Origin: Mytilus edulis
Lineage: Eukaryota > Mollusca > Bivalvia > Mytilida > Mytilidae
Assembly: GCF_963676685.1 (NCBI RefSeq)
Contig: NC_092355.1
Span: 75,483,176 to 75,547,175, forward strand
Reading direction: 5' to 3'
DNA length: 64,000 nt
Shown: piece by piece, positions 1 through 11,041 of the stretch
How positions within the stretch are numbered: position 1 is the stretch's first letter
Layout: every line of letters begins with the position of its first letter
Notes under the pieces: generated by a model
Database searches by the model: none
Seen by the model: the letters and a program-made list of their open reading frames with translations, nothing else
Told to the model about the DNA's origin: nothing
Translations under genes and position numbers: made by a program

Positions 1-334
1 AACGTGCGTTTACTAGTAAACGGGAGATTTGAAGTTAACTAACGAAATATGTGCACGCGGCGTTAACTTGCGTTTACTTTATGTAATGCTTGGTCTGCAC
101 CCAACTGTATATATGAATTGTATGTAATTTTTAATAATATTGTCCCAAGATATCGTTTTATCCTATCAGTCCTGTAGACATATGTTTAAGTGGAGAATTT
201 ATCATGAAAACCTTGTCCAAATTCTCTCTTCTTATAGCCCTTTTGTCATTCACTCGCGATTCAAAGGTTCGAATTTAAGTTATGATTTTTTGTAAGTGTA
301 ATATAATATCTTCCCCTAATGCAACTTCTTTTAT

Positions 335-425
335 AGTAAAGCGAGAGGTATGGCATGCCACAAAACCAGATTAAATCCACCATTTTTTTTTATTAAATTC
401 CCTATACCAAGTCAGAAACATAGCC
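335..425 (+). repeat. Short decayed copy of RT-family A 3' tail
   Basis: Shares 'ccagattaaatccaccat' and 'accaagtcagaaacat' with the 3' tail of the RT element that ends near 20226. Only this short block is recognisable. The open frame over it is a chance frame. Confidence 0.45.
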
Positions 426-2185
426 ATTGTTACTTTATAGTTCGTTTCTATGTGTGTTACATTTCGTTTTTGTGTTTATGTTGTGTCGGAGTTCTCTTAT
501 GTTTGATACCTTTTCCCTCAGTTTTTGTTTGTAACCCGGATTTGTTTTTTCGCTATCGATTTTAAATTTCCAACAGCGGTATACTACTGTTGCTTTTATT
601 TAGTGGTATAAATTAATTAATATTTGGCGTATTAATAACAACCAGGATAACAAAAAAAAGTTAAAGATCACTGTCTTGTGTAGAGAGATGTTGAACCTTA
701 AGCTACTTTTAATAATTCACTTGTAAAGACGTAAAGAACAAAATTATTTAATACCATTGTGTTAAACTGATTGTGGGTAAATGATAATAAAATATATCAC
801 ATAATGTAATAACAATCTGTTTTATACTAAAATTATCCGGTATACTTATCTCTCCTTCATCATTGTTATTACTTTTAAACATATCATTTAGATGATGTAG
901 CTTGTTCATAACATTGAAACTTGATCATGTTAAGATTTAAATGTCAGTTATAGTGAAAAAAGAAATAATCTTATATTAATTTATGTATCTGACCGAATTA
1001 AAGTACAGGTGCTTGACGATTTTCCATTGTAAAGATAGTTCGGCGAAAACATTTAGGTGGGATTTCCATAAAGTTTAATTTCAGAGTACTCATTCACATT
1101 TGGCTTACTTTGTACCCGAATAATTTATATTAAACTGAGTAGAAATATTTGATAATTCTTGGTGTGATTGAAATTCAATTGATGGAGAATAGCTTTGCAA
1201 TGTCAGATATCCATAAACTTTAGACATGAGTTGTAACGTATCATTAACTATTTAAATCATATTGATACTGCTTTAAATGTAATCATAGTGTTAGATGTAT
1301 TTTTTTAAATAACATGTATGCATGTATCAAACGTGTATTGATGTTGTACCAGTTTTTATGGGACTAAACATCTCGTTTATTCTTGTACAGACGTATATGT
1401 TTTGATTTCGTTAATCACAGGAAAATGGTGTATATACATTTAGTCGGGTTGATTTATTTCCATGTTAATGTCCACACATCATAATCTAACACCAACGTTG
1501 AAGAGTTTTTTGAAATCCTGAAGAACCATTTCTATTGTCAAGCCAAACAATATGTTGATTTGATAAATCTAAGATACATGAATAACGTATGTAAATAAAA
1601 TCAATGATTTTATCCGTACCCCTCCCCCTCTTTTCCAATTTGTAGACGCAAAGAACAAAGCTAATGTTTACACAATTGTTAGACTGATTGTTATAGTTTT
1701 ATTTTGTTATTTCTTAAAGATAAAGCAGTAAGCAAAATGAACAGTGTTAAGTCATCATGATTAAATAAATCTAATAATGTAATATAAATCTGTTTTATTT
1801 TGTAATCATCGGGGATGCTATTTCAGTCGTATGTCATACTTTAAATAACTTATTCTTTAGAAAATACATAAATATATAGTTTTGTTTCACAAAGAAACCC
1901 TATAGTTCTTAATGATAAATGTCATCAAATGTAAAAGTATTCTGCTTGATAGCAGTCCTATACATATCTAATGATTGTACTAGGTAAACCACCTGAAAAA
2001 CGCGATTTACATTTAACATAAATCGTTATCGTACGAACGAAAGGACAATTTCGTAGTTTATATTTATTCTGATGTTTCCGTAAAAATTTATAAAGATATT
2101 ATTTTGAAGAGAATCAGTTTTTTTTTCTTTAAGTTTTTTTTACCGTAATCATACTTTTTTGCACATTTAAACAGTTTTAATGTTG
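426..2185. other. AT-rich intergenic DNA, nothing recognised
   Basis: No convincing coding exon, RNA gene or repeat structure was seen by eye in this stretch. Confidence 0.5.
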
Positions 2186-2189
2186 CAGA

Positions 2190-2535
2190 CATGTATTCGT
2201 ACATGGAGTTTCTTGTTAACAGCCGACTTCATCTTTTATTTTTTATGCATTGGAGTTTCTACAGACACTTTTCAAAAGCAAGAAGATCAAAACAGCTAAG
2301 TTATTTATTTTCAAATTCAAATGTATTAATGATGTTCTTTCCATTATCAATCAAAACCTTTCTATTGGATGACTTAAATATATCCATCAGAACTAGAAAC
2401 TAATGAAACCACAGACACGGCTTCAACAGCATTAGATGCATATCTCGAATTTAACAAACACGGTCAACTCAACATTAGAATCGAATAGAAACGATACGAT
2501 TTTAATTTTGAAATTTTCAATTTCAGCCCATTTTA
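2190..2535 (+). pseudogene. Decayed internal fragment of RT-family A reverse transcriptase
   Basis: Nucleotides align with the RT body at 18625-19055: the block encoding the LEFLIDNIF region, then 'gatgttctttccat' after the YIDD codons, then 'acagacacggcttc', 'tatctcgaattt' and 'gattttaattttgaaat'. Several stops and indels break the frame, so it cannot make protein. It lies beside a reversed copy of the family B tail. Confidence 0.7.
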
Positions 2536-2544
2536 GTAGCAATA

Positions 2545-2665
2545 TACCAATAAAATTGAGAATGGAAATAGGGAATGTGTCAAAGACACAACACCCGACC
2601 GTATACTAGATAACAGCAGAAGGTTACCAATAGGTAATCAAAATATTGAGCCTCAATGTTCTGTG
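2545..2665 (-). repeat. Reversed 3' end of repeat family B
   Basis: Reads as the reverse complement of the end of the 6880 and 15842 copies (fragment 'gaatgtgtcaaagacacaac' against their 'gtctctttgacacattccc'). Strongly diverged. Confidence 0.55.
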
Positions 2666-2669
2666 ATAA

Positions 2670-3990
2670 TGTTTTCCAAACATTATGTTTAGAGAGCCGT
2701 TTTAGGGTTTTTACAAACAAGAGGTCTCAAAGGCAACTGAAGGTTTATCCAAACATCAACACATCTACTCTCGATAATCCTGATGAACGAACAACATCAT
2801 GACTCGAGGGTCAAAATTGAAGGTTACACATCAGGGCATTATGAAACGTTATTCCGAACAGCAGGTCTCGATGATCCCTGATTTATAATAGTACAATCAT
2901 CCAGTATTTAGGATCCCTGGTGAATTTCCTTTCACAACTTAAATCTCGCGATTATTTCAACACATAATGTGTATCGAATTTCCCTGACAAAGGTGATTTC
3001 AAGTGAAATTGCCTTGATAATCTACAATGAAAATCATTCAAATGAAAAGAAAAATAGACAAACACAAAACTTGTTACACAAACATCTAATAAAGTTAAAT
3101 TATTATGTTTCAATCGTTTGTTATCAATTTTACAATCTATTTAAACACGATGAATTTCTATAGATATAATATACATTTTCTTCTAATAAAGTTTAGTTAA
3201 CACATCAATAATATATACAGTGACTGGTAGTACGCTATTACAAAAAAACTAAAACTAACGTGGAGTTAAACCAAATAAACTCATCAATCAATTAATTAGA
3301 AGCTTAAGTTTTCAGAGACAATTTACAATATGTGTTTGCTAAATAAACATTACTGTTTAATTATAGAAACAATTTACACATCCATAACCAATGTTTAATT
3401 AAACATACATGCACAAATATATTTTTCAAGAAAAGATCTATAAAAAAAAATTTCCAACTTTTTTAACTTACTTTTAATTGTTTTGTCAACATTAACCAAA
3501 CAAATAATATATGTATTTTTCATTGGCTTTATAGCATCTTCTTTTATTCGAATATCATGCAAACTATTACCTTCTATGCAATGGGAGACAACTCAAATTT
3601 ACAATCGTAGGTAATATATATCGCCTACTTGTAATCATATATCAACCACGAATTTACATTAATTTATTATTTCAGTTCACATGATACAAATGCATACGTC
3701 AATGCATAATTATAACAAAATATCTGCGTGGAACACATATTCTGGTACACTTAATTGGTGCAATGCCAAATGATAATGTTGAAAACAATGATTCGAGGCA
3801 GTGAAAGCATATTAATAGTACTGATGGATAAACAAACATTTCTCGGTTGGCATGAAAACTATCGATACTGTATACCGATGGTATACACAACAATGCTGAT
3901 GGTATTTCAGTCTTAGATACATGAGGTTTATATAACTTGTTTTTGGTTTTGAACTTACTATCATTAATTACAAATACAATCAACTTTGTA
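2670..3990. other. AT-rich intergenic DNA, nothing recognised
   Basis: Only short chance frames were seen. No splice-flanked open exon was found on either strand. Confidence 0.45.
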
Positions 3991-4050
3991 CTTGTTTGGC
4001 TTTATAACTGTTTTGATCAGGGCGTCACTGATGAGTCTTATGTAGATAAC
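3985..4050 (+). repeat. Truncated hammerhead monomer fragment
   Basis: Contains the 5' half of the hammerhead found at 8433 and 31686: GCGTCA then CTGATGA at 4028-4034 and the first stem II strand. The GAAA strand and the cleavage site are replaced by unrelated sequence, so it cannot self-cleave. Upstream bases also match the 31.4-kb monomer (caactttgtac..gctttataa). Confidence 0.7.
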
Positions 4051-4479
4051 TGTTCAGATCTCAGATAAGTTACGTCTATTTTAACTGAGTTTCATAGTTT
4101 ATTCTTTTGTTATGCTGTTTCTCCACTGTTTATTGCTAGAACGAACGTTTAGCATTCACATTCATCTCATGTTTTAGTTAGTTTTCGCAATTGAAAAGTT
4201 TCATATATGTCAGGATCATTTATAGCCTACGATACGGTATGGGCTTTTCTCGATATTGAAATCCATACGTTTGCCAATAAATGCTTACTCCGACCTCATT
4301 TGAACTTTTTTTGTCTGAAAAACATTCATACCACATCTCCTCATTTCTATAATGTAGTGCTCTTGTTTATGACATGTTTAGATATATGTTGGTTGGAAGG
4401 AAATATGTGTGTAAAAAAATGAAAAAAAAAAATTAGAAAAAAAGTTGTGAGAAATAATTATGCTACACGAAGACTTGTT

Positions 4480-4895
4480 GTTACATTTGTTACATCTTTT
4501 GACATCGGACTCGGACTTCTCTTGAACTGAATGTTAATGTGCGTATTGTTATTCTTTTACTTTTCTACATTGGCTAGAGGTATAGGGGGAGGGTTGAGAT
4601 CTCATAAACATGTTTAACCCCGCCGCAATTTTGCGCCTGTCCCAAGTCATGAGCCTCTGGCCTTTTTTAGTCTTGTTTGATTTTAAATTTTAGTTTCTTG
4701 TGTATAATTCGGAGTTAAGTAAGACGTCCTTTATCACTGTACTATTATGCATATTTTTAGGGGCTAGCTGAAGGACACTTACGGGTGCAGGAATTCTCGC
4801 TACATTGAAGACCCATTGGTTGCCTTCGGCTGTTGTCTGCTCTATGGTCGGGTGGTTGTCGCTTTGACATATTCACCATTACCTTTCTCAATTTA
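4480..4895 (+). repeat. Repeat family B, 3' portion
   Basis: Direct copy of the 6470-6880 segment, sharing 'cggacttctcttgaactga', 'catgtttaaccccgccgca' and 'gacatattcaccatt'. The family looks like the 3' untranslated tail of an RT element (see 6030-6880). No coding capacity. Confidence 0.8.
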
Positions 4896-5039
4896 ATTGC
4901 AATGGCTAAAAATGAACTGTATGTCCGTACAATAAATCTCATTTCTAAAAAATCAAATACACTATTGTGATATTTGCTTACTACGGAATGTTTGGTTTCA
5001 CTGGCAAATATTACATACATTTCAGTACGAGAACATGTT

Positions 5040-5095
5040 TATAACAGATCGATTATTTATGCTCAGTGGCAAATGTTTCATTAATATCAGGATGT
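5040..5095 (+). repeat. Short dispersed motif 'cagtggcaaatgtttca'
   Basis: The same motif recurs at 15527-15580 and, in reverse orientation, at 62645-62695 and 63755-63805. It is probably the terminal piece of a dispersed retroelement. Confidence 0.45.
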
Positions 5096-5349
5096 GAATA
5101 TGTGTATAACGGATAAATGTTTAATGTTTAATCATTATGGCAAATATAACATACATATCATCAGCAGAGCTTATATGTTTAGTATCTGGTTCACTCTCCG
5201 TCTAGTGTCAGTAAGCCGAAAAATAATAAACATGGTTAGAGAAACATGCCTTAGGGAGACAGGTTTAGATTCTAACGAACATGTATATACTATTGGAATA
5301 TGCATAACTTACAAGAAAGGAAAAGTAAACAGGTGATAATAAAAAATCA

Positions 5350-5640
5350 TTTAAAGAAAAAGAAGATGAGGTATGAGTGCCAATGAGACAAATCTCAATC
5401 ACAATGTGTAAAACGTTAACAAGAAAAGTCAAATAACTGTAACGCGGGGCTATGCATCACACCGAAATTCTTGCCATAATTAATAAAACAATTTAAACAG
5501 AAAGACAATCAGGCCGATCAGCATAAATAATGAGAATCGAAAAAGACTTATAAACCACATCAATAACTGATAACCAGATACCTGACCTAAGATAGGTGAA
5601 TCAAATTGCAGCGGGTCTAAACGTTTATAATAGCAGGGCT
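5350..5640 (-). repeat. Reversed copy of repeat family C
   Basis: Begins 'gatgaggtatgagtgccaat', the reverse complement of the family C 3' end (16880-16905 and 20860-20885). Diverged further in. Confidence 0.55.
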
Positions 5641-6029
5641 AATATCTGTACCGAGTGTTTATTTTAATGGTGCTATAAAAACTTTAACCATGGATGTAGA
5701 ACTTTACTAGTGTACAGTCAATACGAAACATTTTATTTCCTCTTATTTTATTATATTCATTGGTTTTTTTTGCGATTTTATTGAATATTTCATACATAAT
5801 TTGCATTATCGCATAGTCAATTGTTATAAAGATAATTACAAGCCAGATCAATAGTAGGTTCTCTACAAGGCTGCAGACAAATGTCTATTTACCAAAAAGC
5901 AACAGTGATAAAAAGGAAAACACACGTGATAAAGCTGTAAAACCTAACGACAGTCTTAAATACTCGCGGGATATTTCACTTTTATTCATTGCGGAATCAA
6001 CTATTTAATATAGCTCAACATGCAGACTT

Positions 6030-6880
6030 TTTATACATTCAGGTATTTCACATCCAATTTTTTATGGAAATATTCTTTATAAAGCACAAAGGTGTCAGTA
6101 TTCACCGCAGAAACTTACAAAACCTTTAAATAGACTGATTAAGAAGGGATATAATTACGATAATGTTGTCTAGTCATTAAAGATTGCATATTTTGGCGTT
6201 AATATTGAGTCACTGATAAGGTCTTTGCGTCGGAACTAAAGACATTTATTCTAAAAACAGTTGTTGGCATGACACGGGTTATGTTCTTCTCATATATGCT
6301 ATGATGGTATGATACTAAACCCCTGACGGGAAGGATTGTGCCTGATGTTCATATGATGAAATCATAATCTTTCAGTCAGTTTAATTGAAGTCTGGAGCTG
6401 GCATGTCAGTTAACTGCTAGTAGTCTGTTGTTATTTATGTATTATTGTCATTTTGTTTATTTTCTTTGGTTACATCTTTTGACATCAGACTCGGACTTCT
6501 CTTGAACTGAATTTTAATGTGCGTATTGTTATGCGTTTATTTTTCTACATTGGTTAGATGTATAGGGGGAGGGTTGAGATCTCACAAACATGTTTAATCC
6601 CGCCGCATTTTTGCGCCTGTCCCAAGTCAGGAGCCTCTGACCTTTGTTAGTCTTGTATTATTTTTATATTAGTTTCTTGTGTACAATTTGGAAATTAGTA
6701 TGGCGTTCATTATCACTGAACTAGTATATATTTGTTTAGGGGCCAGCTGAAGGACGCCTCCGGGTGCGGGAATTTCTCGCTTCATTGAAGACCTGTTGGT
6801 GACCTTCTGCTGTTGTTTTTTATTTGGTCGGGTTGTTGTCTCTTTGACACATTCCCCATTTCCATTCTCAATTTTATGTC
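6030..6880 (+). repeat. Longest copy of repeat family B (RT-element 3' end)
   Basis: About 850 bp, matched by 4480-4895, 15658-15842 and 23640-24310. Its first 150 bp translate, with interruptions, into an RT C-terminal-like stretch (NILYKAQ, then NRLIKKGYNYDNVV). The remainder is a non-coding tail ending 'cccatttccattctcaattt'. I infer a 5'-truncated retroelement related to, but distinct from, the RT at 18459. The family name is mine. Confidence 0.75.
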
Positions 6881-7109
6881 TTATATTGGATATTTGTTAA
6901 CTGTGATCAGTTTTCTAATTGATTTTATCAATCCAGACACTACTGACTCCTTTAAATCCATGTCGGCCATTTTGTACAGAGGGTTTTTCATTAGTAGTGC
7001 GGGAATTCTTGTCGTTTATCTGTTTCTGGAAAGACAGTTCAGAGTGGAATGTAAAAATGTTTATTCAAAGTTGTTTGGAAAATGGTGTTGGAGCAAGGAA
7101 CTAACGATT

Positions 7110-7330
7110 ATCGTGTAAATGTCTTCAGAGCAAGACCATAACTACAACTGACCGTGCAAGGGCTGTATAGCCAGTCAAGGTATTTTAAAACTTCTGCAAT
7201 CATCATAACTATTACCGTATAAATGTCGTCAGAGCAAGAACATAACTACAACCCACCGTGTAAGGGCTGTATAGCCAGTCAAGGTGGTTAAAAACTTCCA
7301 CCCCAAGCATAAATATGACCGTATAAATCT
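7110..7330 (+). repeat. Tandem repeat, 104-bp unit, about 2 copies
   Basis: Unit starts at 7110 and 7214, with the start of a third at 7318. Units share 'aagggctgtatagccagtca' and 'cagagcaaga.cataactac'. No coding frame is kept between units. Confidence 0.85.
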
Positions 7331-8146
7331 AAAATCTTATTATATTGAAACTGGATAACTCATAACAAGATCAGAGTTCTAACTTTTGATCAGTTGGTAA
7401 TGGTCCATAACATAAATTCTAATTGTTCTTTTAGACACATAATCATAAGTGCTTCTATATGTCAATAGATAACTTTCTAGTTCGTTATTCCCGTCAAAAT
7501 TTTCGATTTTAGATAACATCATTCGTGAGTTTATGGGCGTCGTTCAAAATTACGAATAATGAACAACAATATAGATCGAATGACGATCACGTAGACACAT
7601 GATGAACTTTAATAGAAACAACTCGAAAGAGGTCTACTTTATCTGTTATTTTGTTCTTTCGATTTTATGAATAATTATATCTGGCAGACTTCAAGTAAGA
7701 CGATTTATATCGTTTGATCATTGATAAACTTAAGATTGTAATCGTGTAAAGTATGTTGACTTTTTAAGTGCCGGATTAAAAAAAGTTACTTCACTTTTCA
7801 CTTCCGAAAGTAATGCTACACATTTTAAACTTTTTTTTCATGTGTTATTGTTTTTACCGACACAACGCACTACACGAAGGAACTTATTGTTTGTCATCAT
7901 CGCAAGAATATACAATACAATAGAATGTGACAAGTTTACTATGTTAAATAAAGGTATTTTATAATATATACCTCCAAGGGGTTGTTGTATTTCGGTCCTT
8001 TTGAAGACCAAACCGGGGTTATCTCAAGTTTTCATAAAATGTGATTAAGAGCAAAAATTATAGCCTGCGTTAGGTTATCATTTACCCTGATTTAAATGCA
8101 ATCTACAGAGTATACAAACATTTAATTTGTGTTTTAATAAATTAAA

Positions 8147-8511
8147 TGATAACTATTTACACCACTGGGTCGATGCCTTTGCTGGTGGACGATTCGTCCT
8201 CGAGGGTATCCCCAGCCCAGGAGTCAGCACTTCGCTGTTGACATGAATATCAATTATGTGGTAATTTTTATAAATTTCCTTTTTACAAAACTTTGAATAT
8301 TTCGAAAAACTAAGGATTTTCTTATCCCAGGCGTAGATTACCTTAGCCGTATTTGGCACAACTTTTTGGAATTTTGGATCCTCAATGCTCTTCAACTTTG
8401 TATTTGTTTGCTTTATAACTATTTTGATATGAGCGTCACTGATAAGTCTTATGTAGACGAAACGCGCGTCTGGCGTACTAAATTATAATCCTGGTACCTT
8501 TGATAACTATT
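8147..8511 (+). repeat. Retrozyme-like monomer with hammerhead ribozyme
   Basis: A 354-bp unit bounded by the direct repeat 'tgataactatt' (8147 and 8501), closely matched by the unit at 31403-31764. The hammerhead lies near its 3' end at 8433-8476. The same layout (short flanking repeat, one ribozyme per monomer, no RT) is known for animal retrozymes and for hammerheads spread by Penelope-like elements. The opposite strand has an 80-codon open frame over 8153-8395, of doubtful meaning. Confidence 0.75.
8433..8476 (+). ncRNA. Hammerhead ribozyme with mutated core
   Basis: Stem I is GCGTCA with TGGCGT, stem II GTCT with AGAC, followed by GAAA, a very short stem III and cleavage triplet GTC at 8468-8470. 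The core reads CTGATAA instead of CTGATGA, so G8, whose 2'-hydroxyl is used in catalysis, is A here. The copy is probably inactive. Confidence 0.8.
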
Positions 8512-8869
8512 AATGTAAATAAAAGATTAACTGTACAATTTTCTATCTTTCTTTATTTTCAAAGTTTAGGCAATAACAACTCCGTTTACTAGGCTAAAAC
8601 AAATACCGTTAACTCATTTAATCATTTTGATGACAAAAACGAGACGTTCTTCGACATAAATAACTCTGGTTCATCAACTTGTTGCTTAGACACTGAGAAG
8701 TAATGTAAAAGTCTTGAGTATCCACTGAATTTGGAAATGTGTTCTACAGCCTGGTGAAGCTTTTATAATTGCTTCTATATATACGTTGGGGAAAATTGAT
8801 AATAAAAAAATTAAAATCGTCTCGGTTGTCATAGAATCTTTTACTAAGATGACGGCGTATGCCTTATTC

Positions 8870-9205
8870 GAGTTATGATTCTAAAATGAAGAGAAATAAG
8901 ACGTGTCTGTTTTGTCTTAAAAGTCTTGTTAAGGAGAATATAGAAATGGAACCCAATCACAAAAGGAAGGTTGTTATTTGAAAGAACACAATCAATATAT
9001 TTGAACGAGAAATTAAATGATCTGGCTTCATTAAACGTCTTGTTATTTACAAGTGTCTGAAAGATATGACCTAAAGGAAAATAAGAAGAGGTCGACAAGA
9101 AGAGACGCACAGTTTGTTCCCAAAGGAACGCCGGTATACTAATTTGTTGAAAACATCTTCCTCCAAATTCATTAAATATGTTGTCGATAAGAACTTCTAA
9201 CATAC
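8870..9205 (-). pseudogene. Decayed RT-family A fragment, antisense
   Basis: The minus strand reads IDNIFNEFGG, then a frameshift through the catalytic MGTNCAP region, then NFSFKYIDCVLSNNN. This is the same RT as at 18459-19295, with YIDD degraded to YIDC and frameshifts. Non-functional fragment. Confidence 0.75.
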
Positions 9206-9554
9206 TACTAACTTAGTCCGCTGTGTATCAAGCTTTACCTTTTTGTACACTATACAGATACAATGCCATATGATATCTCAAAGTAATACCGTTGGTGCGT
9301 ATTATTGAATTTCAAGAAGTTCAAAAGAGTTTTTTAGAATCCACATCTGGTTAAGACCACTACTTAAGTAAACAGTTGCACAGTTTTTCACTGTGGACAT
9401 ACCTTTTATCAATCTAATTGACAATTACTCTGTAGAACATGCAGATGAGTCTGTAATATACCGTTGTTTGTGTGGATGTTTGTGAAGCGTAGGTATCCAA
9501 TACAAACAAGGTAAGTCCTCAAAGTTTCTGTTCACTGTAAATGTTCATTGAAGC

Positions 9555-9840
9555 CATGAGAGACTACCGAATTAGACTATGTACCGGATTTGTTATCTCA
9601 TAAACAGCACGACGAGTGCAACATGTGGAGCAGGATCTGCTTACCTTTCCGGAGCACCTGAGATCACCTCTAGTTTTTGGTGGGGTTCGTGTTGTTTATT
9701 CTTTAGTTTTTTATGTTGTATTATGTGTACTATTGTATGTCTGTTTGTTCTTTTCATTTTATCCATGACGTTGTCAGTTTATTGTCGATTTATGAGTTTG
9801 ACTGTCCATCTGGTATCTTTCGTCCCTCTTTTATGATACA
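9555..9840 (+). repeat. Repeat family D
   Basis: Contains 'gtggagcaggatctgctta' and ends 'gtatctttcgtccctctttt'. Other copies or parts are at 10075-10180 (reversed), 33195-33400, 35565-35610 and 43800-43900. The 85-codon frame within it is not supported as a gene. Confidence 0.7.
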
Positions 9841-9861
9841 CCAAAAAGTAAAATCACAAAA

Positions 9862-10180
9862 ATACTGAACTCCGAAGAAAATTAAAATAGAAAGTCCCCA
9901 ATCAAATGACAAGGCCAAATGTTCAAACACATCACACGAATAAATAACAACTGTAATATTCCTGACGTGGTACAGGCATTTTCTTATCTAAAAAACGGTG
10001 GATTAAATCTGGTTATATAGCGCTAAAACTCTCAAAAGTACGACAGTCGCATCAAATTCCATTACAACGATGCGTGAACAAAATGTAACAAAGAGAGGAA
10101 AACAACAACACGAACCCAATCAAAAACTGGAGGTGCTCATGTAGAGTTACCAGATCCTGCAAAAAATGTGACACTGCCGT
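9862..10180 (-). repeat. Reversed RT-family A 3' tail joined to family D
   Basis: From 'gaactccgaagaaaatt' through 'gacgtggtacaggcatttt' it is the reverse complement of the tail at 20040-20226. From about 10075 it runs into reversed family D. Families A and D are therefore found joined here as at 33165-33200. Confidence 0.7.
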
Positions 10181-10562
10181 GATGCTAATGTTATTACAAA
10201 GCATGTAAATAGTATAATTTGGTAGGTCTCATTTGTATTTGACAAACCACTCGTAGTAGTAAGATTTTCATACAAAGTCAAAACTATTTGACGTTTCTTT
10301 CTCAGGAACAACAAAATATTTATCGTGAAGAGATAACAAATATTTCACATCTTATTAGTTTTTTTATACAGGGATCGGTCGATTATTCCACAGTGTTTTA
10401 AATATTGAATTTGACGTTTTTTCAAAGACCTGATAGCATTTATTATTTTTCACTTACGTTTTAATTTCAATAAGGACAGTCTATTTGAAGATGTGTGTAA
10501 TAAGGATAATGACCGTTATAATTATTATTGATTTCTAATCACCTATAGATCAGTGTCACCAA

Positions 10563-10566
<4 letters not shown>

Positions 10567-10620
<54 letters not shown>
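10567..10620. repeat. (TA)n microsatellite
   Basis: About 54 bp of alternating TA with one phase break. It borders the Penelope-like palindrome on its left. The matching tract on the right is at 13301-13329. Confidence 0.95.
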
Positions 10621-10795
10621 ATGTCTAAAAATAGCAACAATCAACATTCAATCTAATTAAGCGTGGATCAGTTTGTGAAAATAAACTGATACAGTTACTG
10701 AATTAAAATTATATAAATGTCTAAGAATATAACTAAAACACACTAATTGATACATTAAAAAGTTCTATTAGATGTTAAATAGAAATACGCAATAT

Positions 10796-10835
10796 TTCGC
10801 TAAACAAATTAGCTTCATCAGGCGTGTGCATCTCT
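10796..10835 (-). ncRNA. Hammerhead-like motif in element 3' region (left arm)
   Basis: Mirror copy of the motif at 13182-13235. See that entry. Confidence 0.4.
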
Positions 10836-11041
10836 CAAGGTGAAATCGGATGCATGACAGAAAAATATTTTTGTAGCTTAATCTATACAAGATTTGAGGG
10901 ATGGGTGTAACATATTAATTCGGTCATAAAATATGTTTGTAGCTACAACTACATGAAGTTGGAATAAAAGTTTAACACATTTATAGATGTTCGATTAATT
11001 GTATGAATTTTTATAAATTAATTTGTATGATTTCAAGATAA

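Noticed and set aside
6813..7118. 101-codon open frame
   Set aside because: It starts in the family B tail and runs into the 104-bp tandem repeat; no family or codon support, and other copies do not keep it.
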